DNA of 64,000 nt from Otatea glauca (taxonomy: Eukaryota > Streptophyta > Magnoliopsida > Poales > Poaceae), in assembly GCA_036346275.1 (NCBI GenBank), contig JAYEVK010000286.1:1-64000 (forward strand). Reading direction: 5' to 3'. The notes under the pieces were generated by a model. It ran no database searches, was not told the origin of the DNA, and saw only the letters and a list, made by a program, of their open reading frames with translations. A program made the position numbers and the translations under genes. How positions within the stretch are numbered: position 1 is the first letter of the stretch; every line of letters starts with the position of its first letter. Below are positions 11,045 to 23,155 of this stretch, piece by piece.

Positions 11045-12765
11045 CTCACGTCCGGCTACGATGGTAAGCGAGCACTCCGTCCGGCTACGACGGTAGCGAG
11101 CACTCACGTCCGGCTACGATGGTAAGCGGCGCTCACGTCCGGCCACGACGTTAAGCGAGCACTCGGACACCCGAACCTCACGGAGGCATCCGGTCGTCCA
11201 CGCCAACCAAGGCCTGTCTGATCGACGTAAAACGAGCACTCGGACACCCGAACCTCTCAGAGGCATCCGGTCGTCCCTGCCGACCAAGGCACTCGGGCAC
11301 CCGAACCTCACAGAGGCATCCGGTCGTCCCTGCCGACCAAGGCACTCGGACACCCGAACCTCACGGAGGCATTGGGTCGTCCTAGCCAACCAAGGCACTG
11401 TCTAGCTACGACGTTAAACGAGCACTCGGACATCCGAACCTCTCAGAGGCATCCGGTCGTCCTGCCGACCAAGGCACTCGGACACCCGAACCTCACAGAG
11501 GCATCCGGTCGTCCTGCCGACCAAGGCAGTCGGACACCGAACCTCTCAGAGGCATCCGGTCGTCCCTGCCGACCAAGGCACTGTCTAGCTACGACGTTAA
11601 ACGAGCACTCGGACACCCGAACCTCTCAGAGGCATCCGGTCGTCCCTGCCGACCAAGGCACTCGGACACCCGAACCTCACAGAGGCATCCGGTCGTCCTG
11701 CCGACCAAGGCGATCGGACACCGAACCTCTCGAGGCATCCGGTCGTCCCTGCCGACCAAGGCCCGTCTAGCTTCTGACGTTAAACAAGCACTCGGACACC
11801 GAACCTCTCGAGGCATCCGGTCGTCCCTGCCGACCAAGGCGATCGGACACCGAACCTCACAGAGGCATCCGGTCGTCCCCTGCCGACCAAGGCACCGTCT
11901 AGCTACGACGTTAAGCGAGCACTCGGACACGAACCTCTCGAGGCATCCGGTCATCCCACGCCGACCAAGGCACTCGGACACCGAACCTCACGAGGCATCG
12001 GTCGTCCCGCCGACCAAAGCGATCGGACACCGAACCTCATAGAGGCATCCGGTCGTCCTGCCGACCAAGGCACCGTCTAGCTACGACGTTAAGCGAGCAC
12101 TCGGACACCGAACCTCACAGAGGCATTGGGTCGTCCACGCCAACCAAGGCTTTGTCTAGCTACGACGTTAAGCGAGCACTCGGACACGAACCTCTCGAGG
12201 CATCCGGTCGTCCCCGCAGACCAAGGCGATCGGACACCGAACCTCACAGAGGCATCCGGTCGTCCTGCCGACCGAGGAGCGTTTAGCTAGCTCTGACGTT
12301 AAGCGAGCACTCGGACACCCGAACCTCACGGAGGCATTGGGTCGTCCACGCCAACCAAGGCCCGTCTAGCTACGACGTTAAGCGAGCACTTTCGGACACG
12401 AACCTCTCAGAGGCATCCGGTCGTCCTGCCGACCAAGGCACTCGGACACCCGAACCTCACGGAGGCATTGGGTCGTCCACGCCAGCCAAGGCCTTTGTCT
12501 AGCTACGACGTTAAGCGAGCACTCGGACACCGAACCTCTCGAGGCATCCGGTCGTCCTGCAGAGCCAAGGCACTCGGACACCGAACCTCACGGAGGCATT
12601 GGGTCGTCCACGCCAGCAAGGCCTTTGTCTAGCTACGACGTTAAGCGAGCACTCGGACACCCGAACCTCACAGAGGCATCCGGTCGCCACGCCAACCAAG
12701 GCGCCGTCTCGACGTTAAGCGAGCACTCGCGTTTGTTCACGCCGATCAAGGCCGGTCTATCCACG
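11045..12765 (+). repeat. satellite-like tandem array inside element A
   Basis: About two dozen units of roughly 53 bases share ACTCGGACACCCGAACCTC, GAGGCATCCGGTCGTCC and GCCGACCAAGGC. Every one to three units a spacer TCTAGCTACGACGTTAA-CGAGC is inserted, giving a loose higher-order pattern. The first 110 bases repeat only the spacer type (CGTCCGGCTACGATGGTAAG). Two unit variants exist: CATCCGGTCGTCC with GCCGACC, and CATTGGGTCGTCC with GCCAACC. Units hold the palindrome CCTCTCAGAGG and the pairable GGTCG/CGACC. Short tandem arrays are common in Tat 3' regions. Confidence 0.9.
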
Positions 12766-13669
12766 GCGATTAAAATTAAAGCAAACTCATCGCGAAGACA
12801 TTTTCATAAAGAAAAAGAAGATTTCATTATAGGCCAGCAGGCTCGGACTTTACGACTTTACACGGTACCGCCAGACACAAGAGTGGCCACGCCGCACCAC
12901 GGCGGGACTTTACGCCTAGAACCTATCAAACATCCGTGCGGCGTCGGTGGCACCGCAACATCTTTGGTAGGCCCTTGCACAGTCGGCGGGACAGCCGCCG
13001 CGGCGCAAAGTGACACGCCGATGCCTCCGCTGCCGTTCGGCGACATCGGCGTGGCGCACCGGCTATGGTCGGCGCCCTTGCGCCATCGCCTCGAAGGGCC
13101 CCCTTACCACCTCGAGCCTCGGGGCGGCCTCGGCGGTAGCGTCAACGAAGCGGCATCACGGTGCGGCTTCCTCCTCCTAAGCTCGGCCATCGCTGGTCGA
13201 ACTCAGCCCAAAGCTCGGCGGAGGATCTTCTTCTTCCACCGCGATGTCATCGCCAAAGCTAAAGACTAGAGGGTGTCTCGAAGCCATTTGAAGGAGCAGA
13301 AGAAAGAACTCTCGTCTAAAGGGTTATCCTTCAAGCAAGCTACAGCGCACATATATATATACCCGGACGAAGGGAGGCTAAGCGTCTCCAGAGTAAATGC
13401 GGGCGCCGGAAAACGAAGCATCCTTCACCAGAACCCGAAGCAGTCAAGAAGACGAGCGGGCGGGGCGTAAACTATACTCGGCATGCGCAACGCGAGCGAG
13501 TAAAGCCTCGTGGTTCAAATGCCCCCGGCCAAACTCCAGGGCAGCCGTCGGATCCATCGAGGCACACCTGACGGAAATCGCTTAACCGGATCGGCCTGAC
13601 CGACCGACCAGGCCCGGCCACCACTCTCATCCAAGTTCAACCCCCAACCGAATCTGTCGAAATCGCTCG

Positions 13670-13685
13670 GGAGTTCGGGGGCTAC
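13670..13685 (+). other. polypurine tract region of element A
   Basis: GGGAGTTCGGGGGCTAC immediately precedes the 3' LTR, the place where plus-strand DNA synthesis starts. The stretch 12766-13669 before it is non-coding element sequence; I recognise no gene there. Confidence 0.65.
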
Positions 13686-14581
13686 TGACGAATACTAATA
13701 ACAGGGGTACCCCAGCGGCGGCGGCGACGAGCGGCCTCAAGCATATCTCGACCCAGCAGCGCGCCCGCCGCCCATCGACCGAATCGCTGCGAGACCACAC
13801 AAGACATCCGCTCCCGGCCGGCGAGGCGAATGCAGCGGACGGCGCTCGACCCCCTTGGCGGGCGGGATCTCCGACTCCGTCGGACGGCGCTCCCGACCCC
13901 TTGGCGGGCGGGATCTCCGACTCTGACCGAACCAAGGTGTGACGCCGAGGGCAGCGTGTCGAGCCCTCATCGACCTACCGCCACGTACCCCGAATGAGGT
14001 CAATCGGAGTGACTATACAAGGGCGGTGGCTCCTTCTCAAGAAGGTCGGTGGATCTGAAGACAAAGCTTCGGCCCCATCAACGATCGCGTCTGATCTGAT
14101 TTAACGCTCCTCGGCGGCGCCAACGCCACGCACCGCAGCGTCGGCGATTCGCAAGGATCACAGAGGGGGCACGCTATTTCGGGAATACCTAACCTCCCGA
14201 CCACCAAGGCTACCGACCCGGCATGGGCAAGGCGGGTGGCGACCGATCCTCGGGACGAAGGACCGGAGCTCTAGCATAGGTCACCTCGCTCTTCCCCTCG
14301 ACTCTCGAGGTAACTGCCCTTCATACGTATAAAAGGAGGCAGGACTAAACGATTCAGGGGAGAGGAGGAACACATAAGAACACGAGGAGACTAAGTCATT
14401 TAGGGGCCTCGTCTGTAAAACATAGTGCAAAAGCAATACAATACTGCCATCTGAACTGGAGTAGGGACTTTTAGCCCGAACCAGTATACATCCTGGACTC
14501 ACGAGTCTAACCATTCAGGGAGTGGAACGCGCGACCCCTTAGACTTACAAATTTACTTGCCGGCGCTCGAAAACGCCGACA
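13686..14581 (+). repeat. 3' LTR of element A
   Basis: The 896-base LTR starts TGACGAATAC and ends CGCCGACA. It carries a TATA-like TATAAAA at 14328-14334 and matches the window start. GC-rich U3 repeats (TTGGCGGGCGGGATCTCCGA, twice near 13855-13920) are present. The right flank begins CTAGA, but the left flank is outside the window, so the target duplication cannot be tested. Confidence 0.9.
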
Positions 14582-14890
14582 CTAGAATTATCAACAAAAT
14601 TCTATATGCAACAATTGCATTACGGAAACAATTTAGCCGTTTCAAAAAATTTTAAATATCAACATATCACATGGTTCTGCTTAAGAATGAATTTATACAG
14701 TAAAAAGTTTTAAAAAAGAAAATGAAGAGAATAAAAGAACTGCTCACTATTCGTTCTTACTCTTACTAATACAAAGATTAGCGAGTAGTAATACAAGAAT
14801 AAATAGAAAATGGGACCATTAATTTTGGGGGCCTATGCAGTAGATCACACTGCACCTGCCTCCCATTCGGCACTCAAACGGGCCTACATG

Positions 14891-14892
<2 letters not shown>

Positions 14893-14960
<68 letters not shown>
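14893..14960. repeat. (AT)n microsatellite
   Basis: An uninterrupted AT dinucleotide run of about 68 bases directly abuts the foldback element at 14961. The stretch 14582-14892 is AT-rich spacer with nothing recognisable. Confidence 0.97.
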
Positions 14961-14963
<3 letters not shown>

Positions 14964-15341
14964 AAAATGATTCTATACTCACAGGTGTACGTACTCCCAC
15001 CTCTAGTATACCGTTTAAATGATGTTGTTATACCTCTTTATCCTTTTGAGTATACTCTAATACTGATTATAAGATACTCCAAAGTGAATTCCATGAAAAA
15101 TTTCATTAAAGTCCACCATTTTATAGCATAATTTGTTTATATATTCATTTTACATATGGAAAAGGGTATGTAGCAAAAAAAATAAAGTGCTCTGATGAAT
15201 TTTTTCCAACCATGTCGCATTGGAGTATATTAGAATTATTATTGGAGTATACTGAAAATGATAAAGGTGTATAAAGCATTCATTTAAGTGGTATATTACA
15301 TGTGGGAGTATGTACTCTTGAGAGTACGGAAAAGGCTTCCT
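14961..15341. mobile_element. foldback-type MITE flanked by TA repeats
   Basis: The ends AGGAA...CTCCCAC and GTGGGAG...TTCCT are imperfect inverted repeats. Pairing continues inward: TTTAAATGATG..ATACCTCTTTATC and GATAAAGGTGTAT..CATTTAA, then AGTATACTCTAAT and ATTGGAGTATACT. Arms are over 100 bases each, so most of the 381-base unit can fold back. No coding capacity is present. The TA-rich flanks could be a TA target duplication. The superfamily is not assigned. Confidence 0.7.
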
Positions 15342-16039
15342 ATATATATATATATGTGTGTGTTTGTGAAATAGTTTCACCTACCAATGATAACTCCTAG
15401 CTTATGGATTCCAACTTCTTCTAAACCTAATGCAGTAGCTATGTCTGTGTAGCATGGCATTTTGTCAAAACAAGGCCGGCCTAAAAGTACCAGCCAAGTG
15501 ACCTACTAATGGCAGGCAAAGCACGCAGCACCACATTGCTGCCCTTGGTGCCAAAAGGACCAATAATAGCATGCAGGTTTAGGGTCCCAAAGTGCATAAT
15601 ACAAGCATATGCTTGTGCCTGGCCTGGACCATGGACGACATGGACACATCGTGCCACTATTATTACACTGTTTGCTGATGCAGATGGTCACTTAGCACAA
15701 ATGACACACATGCACTTTCGAACTATATATGTATACTAGCTGTAAAAACCTGGTTGCGGCAAAGTTCTGCATTCGATGATCCTGTCACATCTGAGTGGCC
15801 AAGTGGCCAAATTTCAGTTGAGTAGAGCGTCATGTCGCAGTGCTGTTTGTAAGGAAGCAACATGAGAGGCTTTTTTAAAGCAAGTTTTCGCCAACTTCCA
15901 TTAATGGAAACCATAAAGTACAAGAGTTTTACTTGAAACGACAACATCGTCTCCACTTAGGAGTTAGAATGGAATTTCTGCTCACCAACAACATGAACAA
16001 TTTAAGCAACATGAGAGGCTAATTCGGTATTTGGAGATC

Positions 16040-16255
16040 CATACGAATTGGCAATGCATTCTATTTCAGTTGGAACTATTAGTGAATTGCGGAATAGACT
16101 ATACATTTCTATAAGATCTGAACGAAATATTGCTGCATCAGCCTGTTGCCGTGGTCCTTCATCAAACACTCTTATGTCCAAAAGAATGGCAATGTTACCC
16201 TAAAAAAGTTGAATAGCCTTCTTGGCTGCAAAGAATGGTTCGATCAAATCTGGTC
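16040..16255 (-). pseudogene. unrecognised coding-like relic with an in-frame stop
   Basis: The minus strand reads as one frame of about 70 codons, starting DLIEPFFAAKKAIQLF, then a TAG, then GNIAILLDIRVFDEGPRQQ and DAAIFRSDLIEMYSLF. Composition looks protein-like, but I do not recognise the family. It lies downstream, on the same strand, of the CslA-like fragment. It could be a captured exon or the remains of an old gene. The spans 15342-16039 and 16256-17059 contain nothing else I can support. Confidence 0.35.
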
Positions 16256-17059
16256 ATCTGATAAAGAGTCAAAACTAACAGTAAGAATACTACCTGATCA
16301 CTTTGTGCCGTTCTGAATTACTACTACTCTACCTGTAGTTATCAAGTTGGAAACGAAGTCTCATCAAATCTGTACCTGAAACTCATTGGGATAAAATTTA
16401 GCAAGGTTTAGTGCTTTTCCTTATAAAAGGCTTCAAATGAGTTGAGAGGATTCAATACAAACATGCAAACGAACAACACCATATTAACTTGGGACTTTGC
16501 CAAGCTCCTGAAGAACACTATATGCCAAGATACACTTCTATTCTAAAATGATCTCCATTTGTTTGCTTGGGAATGCATTGATCTTCTAAAAGGCACATAT
16601 CTCTTATTCGGTTTAGGAACTTTAATATGATGTTTCATACAAAATGATGTAACTTTTTCATGAAGGCTTCCCACCCATGATTCCTCGTATGTTGCAATTT
16701 GTCCTTAGCCAAATTAATAAGTGACATAGCATTAATAATATCTCGATCCCTATTTTACAAAGATTTACACAAATCATCTGTGTACCCAAGTATAACTAGC
16801 ATCAAGTTTGCTATGAAAACAAATTCAAATGACTCAAGAGACTACCCACCATAGCACAGCCTTTCCCCATTCACTTTAGGAATGGATCTTTTCCCAATCT
16901 TTATTAGTACTTTGATAATTGTAGAATACATACCAACAATGTGCAAAATGGTGGAGCTCTAGTGTTTTGAAGCATTTCGGTTGTCGTGGCTATTCGGCTA
17001 TGAGCAGTGGTTGGACAAGCTGGTGAGGTGGCCAGGTGAGGGCATGAGCAGGGCTTCAA

Positions 17060-17860
17060 TCGTGCGCTCAGTGCCAGGAGGGCTTGTGCCAACGTACCCA
17101 ACGCCGGCAACGAAGAAAGTGATCCTTCGAAGGAAGAGGTAGATGTAGTACCCCTTCTTTTAGCAGAGCAGATCATATCATCTGGATAGTATTGTGCAGG
17201 CTCCAACAACAAGTTCTGAAAAGTGGCATATGCAAGTGAGAAGCACAAGGAGTTTAAGTTTTGCGAACTGTCATGTTAGCTTAATCTGATAGTTCTTGAC
17301 AGTAAGCAAACACATCTTACCTGTTCCAGAATTTTAGTTTCTTCTTGTACTTTGGTAGCACCGTAGCACTACGATCATAGGTCTAATCAGCTCAGCATCT
17401 GCCACTTTCATAGCATATGAGTCGTCGGTAGCCGCCTTGGCCATGTGGGGTCTCCTAGCTTCTCGGTGACAAACCACTTGTTGACTCTCCCGGCTTCCAA
17501 AAGGCTAGCCATTGCCGCCTTTATCCGGCAGAACGATATGATGTTCTCGAAGAGCACGCAGACGATCACCAGGTGAAATTAACTGAAACAGTCGGTGAAC
17601 ACTCCAAAGATATCTCAATGCAGTATTGACTGCAGTCATCCTGAAACACTGAAACCTGAACAGCCCAATGTTTGTTACCACGGTTTGCTGGGAGATTTGC
17701 AAAAAGAGTGATGATCATTGGAACGTACACCACTCCCCCACAAAGGGATATGAATCTCGGGGAAGAAGACCGACACGGGGATCGTGAAGCAGTAGTAGAT
17801 GAACGTCACCGTGTGAACTGCGGTCTTGCCGATGACGAATCAACACACACAGGCATCGGA
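17060..17860 (-). pseudogene. C-terminal fragment of a CslA-like glycosyltransferase (cellulose synthase-like A)
   Basis: Three minus-strand pieces follow the order of the CslA (mannan synthase) C-terminus, a Golgi multi-pass GT2 enzyme family. First is KTAVHTVTFIYYCFTIPVSV with FFPEIHIPLWG (17829-17740), then LFENIISFCRIKAAM and LLEAGRVNKWFVTEKLGD (17560-17440). Last is KKGYYIYLFLRRITFFVAG with VGYVGT (17165-17090). Intron-like DNA separates them. After the WG a one-base insertion shifts the frame; the next bases read VVYVPMIITLFANLP in another frame. The catalytic N-terminal half, with its DXD and QXXRW motifs, is absent. This is a dead fragment, recognised by remembered family pattern only. 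Confidence 0.6.
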
Positions 17861-18055
17861 ATAGGTAGCAGCTAAGAGGGATCGATCAATAATTATGTGT
17901 GTTGTTGGAGATTGAAGCAGAAAAATTATAGCAGCGAGAAGAGACAGAAGACATATAGTTCAGTAGCATAGCAGGCATGCGAGGGAACATAAGTTCAAGG
18001 TAGGCCACTCATGGTGCATCGGTGTATGCATAAGCAAGGTATTCTAATACCATGT

Positions 18056-20402
18056 TGTAACACCTTGGCACTCCAAGAGCTCAGAATGTTACCTCATTAT
18101 ACATTTGTCACCATTTTTAACTTATTTCTATCAAAAATTTCAGCACACCTTCAATAAACCAATTATCACTGATACTAAACAAGATAAACTTGAATACTAT
18201 GATAATATGTACAAGAACAATAACAATAATAAACTTAGAACTACATACACCAAAACACCCAAGTCCATGCGCTCAAGAACGCTTGGGTCCACGCGCTCAT
18301 GAACGCCAGGATCATATGCGTCCGAGAGCAAACATACCATTTGGTGATATTTTTGAATGAAGATTTAAAGACAAATAAATAAGCAAACCAACTTCTAAAA
18401 ATATTATAAAAGTTAAACTAAATTCACACAACTATTGTTATGTTATAGAAATTCATCGACTAAACCGACTAGACACTTTATTACTCCATGAATGAACAAT
18501 TAATACTAGATAACTATAGTTAATGATGAAACATGTGATGTGATTGTGCTATTCTTATCCCATGCAAGTCGTCTTCAATGTTCACATAAAAACAATAAAT
18601 AAACAAGACTGAATCTAAAACTCAGTAAGTACATAATAAAATAATAACATAACCATTTATCGTATTTATCTCATTAATCATTTTTTATCATTAGCGATGC
18701 AATTCTATCTACATGCTTATATACACTTCACATAGCTTATACCGATACAGCTGAGTGCATACCCATCGATGTCACACCCTCTCTTTCTTTCCATCCCGTG
18801 GAGGTGCCTACAAATTGGGTCTTCCGTACCCACAGAAAGTAGGTCATAGAGACTCACACAAGTCACCTCTTTCCAATATAAATACGTCATGTGCAAATGA
18901 CATGATTAATCAATATTTAGCATTTATCATCAACACTATTAAGTCCGTAATCATACAATTTCTATAGTAAATAAGAGTGATCATGTAAAAAGGCATGATA
19001 AACAAATTGCCAATATAAACAACTTATCTTTTTACTCACGAGAGACATAATGACATGCGGTTAAGGCCAAAACCAAAGTCACACCTCCTACATTAGGTAA
19101 TCCGAACTTAATAACATGCCATAACACTACATAACATCAATAATAACAATATTGCTCCTCCGCACAATCCCGAACCTAATTTTCTATCCTGTCCGACAAC
19201 TTCCCCCTTTGCTGTCCTGACTGTCGGATGACCATAACTTCTAGATCATGAGCCCAAATACAACAAACTATCTATGTTTTGAAAACTACACAAGATTTTC
19301 TAAAATCTTCTAGTTGGACAAAGATTCATATTAATTCATTTAACCTCGTAGTTTCCAGCCCCGAAGATTATTCTGTCGCCTCATTAGACAACAAATTTAA
19401 TAATTTCGTATATATTTTTAACAACTCCAAAAATAACAAACCATAGCATATCTAGAATCTATTGAAAATTATCTAGCTTTCTCTAGTTATGGTCATAGTT
19501 TAACTCAAGCATCATCGATACCTAACAAGCAGATCAACACAACTATGCTTTGTAGCAACAAGTTTCTAGACAACAGCATTCTTCTAGTCATAACTTTCTA
19601 TCTGCTTAACTAAATTCAACATTCTTGTACTCTATTTAAATTTTAGACAATTATCTACATTGTTCATAAGTTGGATAGGCCATGAAATAAGCCGCAAATA
19701 CCCCAAAACTAATCCCGAAAACAGAGACCCTTGTTAATTGAATCATGGTCACTACCAAACACCTTCCTAGTGCTATCCAACTGTCTCATCTACCGCTAAT
19801 ATGATCACAAGATCGCTCCACTACAACACCAACACGGCGAGCATCAACTAGAGATTTTACCTGTGTCCTGAAGATTTGGGGGAACCATCAGAACCGATGA
19901 TGCCTCACCTAGGACTTTCTTCTTCTTCTTTTCCTTTCTATTTTCCCTCTTTCTTCTTTTCCTTCTTCCCTCTTGTTTTTCCCTTCCTCCCTCTTTCTTC
20001 TTTTCCGACTGACCCTCAACTTCTTTCTTCGGTAGCCGCAACGCTAAGGGGTAAGGGGCGGCGACTCAACGCGGAAGGGCGACGATGGCCGATGACGCAC
20101 AATGTGGGTGGCAGCATGGCTTAACGCGCAGCCACAAGAAAGTAGTGACCCCATTGCGTGGCAGCTCAGGCACGGCGCGGGCGCGACGGTATGAAGCGGT
20201 TTCTGTGCGTCGCTGCGGCATGCAATGATTCGACGTGGCGCAGTGTGGCAACTAGGGCTGGCGGTGGAACAAAGCTAGGGTTTTGAGGTACGCCCCCTCC
20301 TCTCTTGCTTATATAGCGCCCCACTCCCTTGAACTTCGGCTCAGGCTCATGCGCACACCGAGGCCAACCTGACCTGATTTCTTCTTTTTCTTAGATTTTA
20401 CA
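18056..20402 (-). mobile_element. solo LTR, Gypsy-like, minus orientation
   Basis: The 2347-base unit runs from TGTAACACC to TTTTACA on the plus strand and is flanked by the perfect 5-bp duplication CATGT (18051-18055 and 20403-20407). No internal retrotransposon domains occur, so it is a solo LTR left by LTR-LTR recombination. Read on the minus strand it has a TATA-like CTATATAAGC near 20305-20315, then a GC-rich leader (about 20290-20020), which sets its orientation. A long LTR with a GC-rich transcribed part suggests a Tekay/RIRE3-type Gypsy family; this is inferred. Confidence 0.85.
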
Positions 20403-21362
20403 CATGTAAACTAATAAGATAATTGGCCGCACACAAAATCAACATATTCCTTTGAGATAAAATAAAGGTACATGTGCATACATACATTTTTGATAAAGAG
20501 TAACTAATAAAAGAATAATAGGGACATATAGCTACATGATCTATGTATGACGAAGAGTGCTTCCATTTCTAAGAACCCCAACAACTTAGTTTGCTCAATA
20601 ATTTTCTTTTATAAAAGTCAATAATTCAATTACATTTCTCAAGTTGTATTATCCTTCAAACTTCTATTAATCATTTCTAATGTTTATGATGTCTTAGAAT
20701 CTTAAATAGTCTACAAGATACGTAAATATGTTATCAAACATCTAAGCTATATCATTTGATACTATAAATTGTGAGACAAATCTGGCTGCACAAATACGCA
20801 TATCACCATTCTAATGTTTTTGAAAGGAACAAATGACTCTTAGATCATAATCACGTATTATTCTCGCAGCCATGTGCATACTCCTCCAAAACTTAAAGAA
20901 TAATACTCCTGCTAGTTACGTACTAGTCTGCACTTCATATGAGCTGGTGTGAAGTGAGCCTTAGCATCCTTGGATCGGAGAAGTGTTGTGTTGCATTAGT
21001 TCGTTGCAGTCATTTACCTACGTCTGTGTAATTCTTTGCTCTACCGCTACAAGATCTGTAACAAAAAATAATAATAAAATATTCCATAGCAACAAATTAG
21101 CATTTAGAAATGCAGTACTTATCCTAACAAACTCATTTCCCTCTTTTTATGGTGTATGGCGGATGTGCAATACAAATATCTATGGTTAAGTCAAGAACGT
21201 GGTGTAAGGCAAACTCAATATCAGAGACACGGTGTGGGCTTAGACATATCTCAAGCAGATACTATGGTGAAGCCAAGAGTACGACACAGTCTAAATCTAA
21301 CGACAACAACTTAACGTATTATATAATATTATTTTTATCCGTAACGAAGCACGGGCATTAGA
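20403..21362. other. AT-rich spacer with a possible degenerate Helitron-like 3' end
   Basis: The stretch has no gene. It ends with a small hairpin-forming CCGTAACGAAGCACGGG followed by CATTAG, resembling the hairpin plus CTRR end of grass Helitrons (usually CTAG). No matching 5' end was found, so this is only a suggestion. Confidence 0.2.
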
Positions 21363-22736
21363 CTAATAGGATCTAACGCTCCAACTGCTATAGCAAAACG
21401 TCAGAAGCAGGCTTAAGCGGGTTAAGGACCCAACCGAGCTCTGAAATTCGGGCCCAAATTTTACCGGGCTGGTTAAGCTGGCTGAGTTTCGGCTTGTGGC
21501 CCACTGCCTGGCTCGGCTTGATATTGCGCTAATGCTGACGCAGAGGTTTGGCGGCCGAACGAAAATCGAGCCGAGGCTCGGCAGCCGACCTGGCACACTA
21601 TTACCTCCAGTCTAATTCTACTAGGCTCACTCATCACCAAAACGGGTGTGTGCGGACAAAAAGAACGGACACTACCTGCTTAGAAGGTCCAAAAAATAAT
21701 TTTTTAAAATAATTGTCACTGTTGGGGAAAAATAAATTTAGCAACACTACACATATTTTTTTCGGAATCATCGACAAACCGCATATTTCAACTTACATTC
21801 TGTAAACCTACACATCTGGCGATTCCAATTAAACACGACGTAATCTGATAGGCAGTGCAAATTGGCATGAGGCCTATATGTCAATCGCGAAAATGGCGTC
21901 CATTGGAAATGGTCCGAGAATGATTCAGAGCTAAAAGTCGTCTCCTGCTAATTCCACTACCACTCGCCGGAAGACACCCATAATAACCAAGAGATTTTGT
22001 TTACCCGGAGATCTTGCAAGCGTGTGTGGTCAAAACTCGAACAAGATGGTTCCAATTTGTGAATGAAGTTGGCCGGCGTAGCGCACGTTACAAGCCGCCG
22101 GGCGAGTTGGTCCGCACGCGGTTAGTAGCAAACATCCGAGCCGTCGGAGGACGCATCACAAAATATCAACGAAAGAGACGTCCCGTCGTCCCCTCCCTCC
22201 CGCCCTCCGTCGCGTTCCTTCGCATCCCACCAACCAGAACGTATCGAAAAGGGGGTTTTCCTCCGTGTTATTCCCCCCTCTGGCTGCGCCCATCCCACCT
22301 GCGCCAAACGCGGAACGCCCACCGAACACCACGGGCGATCGGTCGGCTGTTCGATCTTTAAGCGAGATAAAAATTAAAATATTCTGCTACTTAGTGCAAG
22401 CATGTTGCTTTTCTCGGCCAAATGGTTTGTGAGAAATTATTATGGTCTAGATTTTTTTTCCTCTTTGTTTTCCTTTCAGTGAATTTTATAGAACTACAAC
22501 CTTGGTGATTCATGGAACTGTAGCTTTAGCGATTCGGTCACAAGCTCGATGTTCTGACATCTCGAGCCCATCTGTTATACACGCATGCGGAGGAACTGCT
22601 TGTTACCGGCAAGGTTTGAAATTTTGGCTTCGGTTTACATCTTAGGGATGAGGCACGAAATTCAACCGAACGAAAAATGGTCAAAACAATATTAAAAAAA
22701 TTAAAATTTTTGTGTTGGGTCCTCACACATCACTAA

Positions 22737-23155
22737 GGGACTGTTTGAGGGGTTGTGCTTTAGTTTTGCTTCAGCTTTAGGCCAAAACCCCCCTTAAACA
22801 GTATGGCTGCAAAGCAGTTGGAAAGCTAAGCCACAGCAGAAGCACCTCCAAAAACTGCAGCTGCTGGGGAGGAGCTTTTCAGCTGTGGCTTCGCTTGACC
22901 ACCTCCCACTTCGCTCGCTTCGCTTTCCCGACCTCTGCCACCCCGCTTCACCGCCTCCACGTCACCTCCCCACTTAGATGCCGCTGTACTTCGTTATGTT
23001 GTTACCTCTCCGCTCGGTTGCCCCAAAATCTGATTATAGTGATGGGTTTACCAAACAAACATAACAAGAAAAGCCCTGACCACCAACTACGGTGCTTTCT
23101 GACAATGACAAACCAAAAGCGACTTTTCATTTCATAGCAGCTCCCAGATAGGCCC
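22737..23155. mobile_element. Tourist-like (PIF/Harbinger) MITE
   Basis: The ends GGGACTGTTTGAGGGG and (inverted) GGGCCTATCTGGGAGC match the Tourist consensus GGGCCTGTTTGG-type ends. A 3-bp TAA stands directly outside on both sides (22734-22736 and 23156-23158). The 419-base unit has no transposase. The spacer 21363-22736 upstream has no recognisable gene. Confidence 0.7.

Larger units (their letters stand above)
1..14581 (+). mobile_element. Element A: degenerate Tat/Retand-type Ty3/Gypsy retrotransposon, 5' end outside window
   Basis: The two ends match as LTRs: bases 1-560 resemble 14030-14581. Between them, in order, lie a primer-binding-site-like sequence, gag, protease, reverse transcriptase, RNase H and integrase remnants, an antisense ORF, a tandem array, a polypurine tract and the 3' LTR. 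The order RT-RH-IN marks Ty3/Gypsy. The long 3' non-coding part with an antisense ORF is typical of the Tat lineage (Retand, RIRE2, Grande), which is family knowledge. Every coding domain has frameshifts or stops, so the copy is dead. The upstream part of the 5' LTR and the left target duplication are outside the window. Confidence 0.9.

Noticed and set aside
11045..12765. Possible CRISPR-like array
   Set aside because: Units are contiguous retrotransposon repeats with no unique spacers, and the context is a plant Gypsy element.
19844..20041. Lys/Glu/Arg-rich ORF on the minus strand
   Set aside because: It is a purine-rich tract in the leader of the minus-orientation solo LTR, not a gene.
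20403..21362. Complete Helitron ending at 21362
   Set aside because: Only a weak hairpin and CATTAG-like end exist, and no 5' TC end or partner copy could be shown. It is kept as a low-confidence note only.
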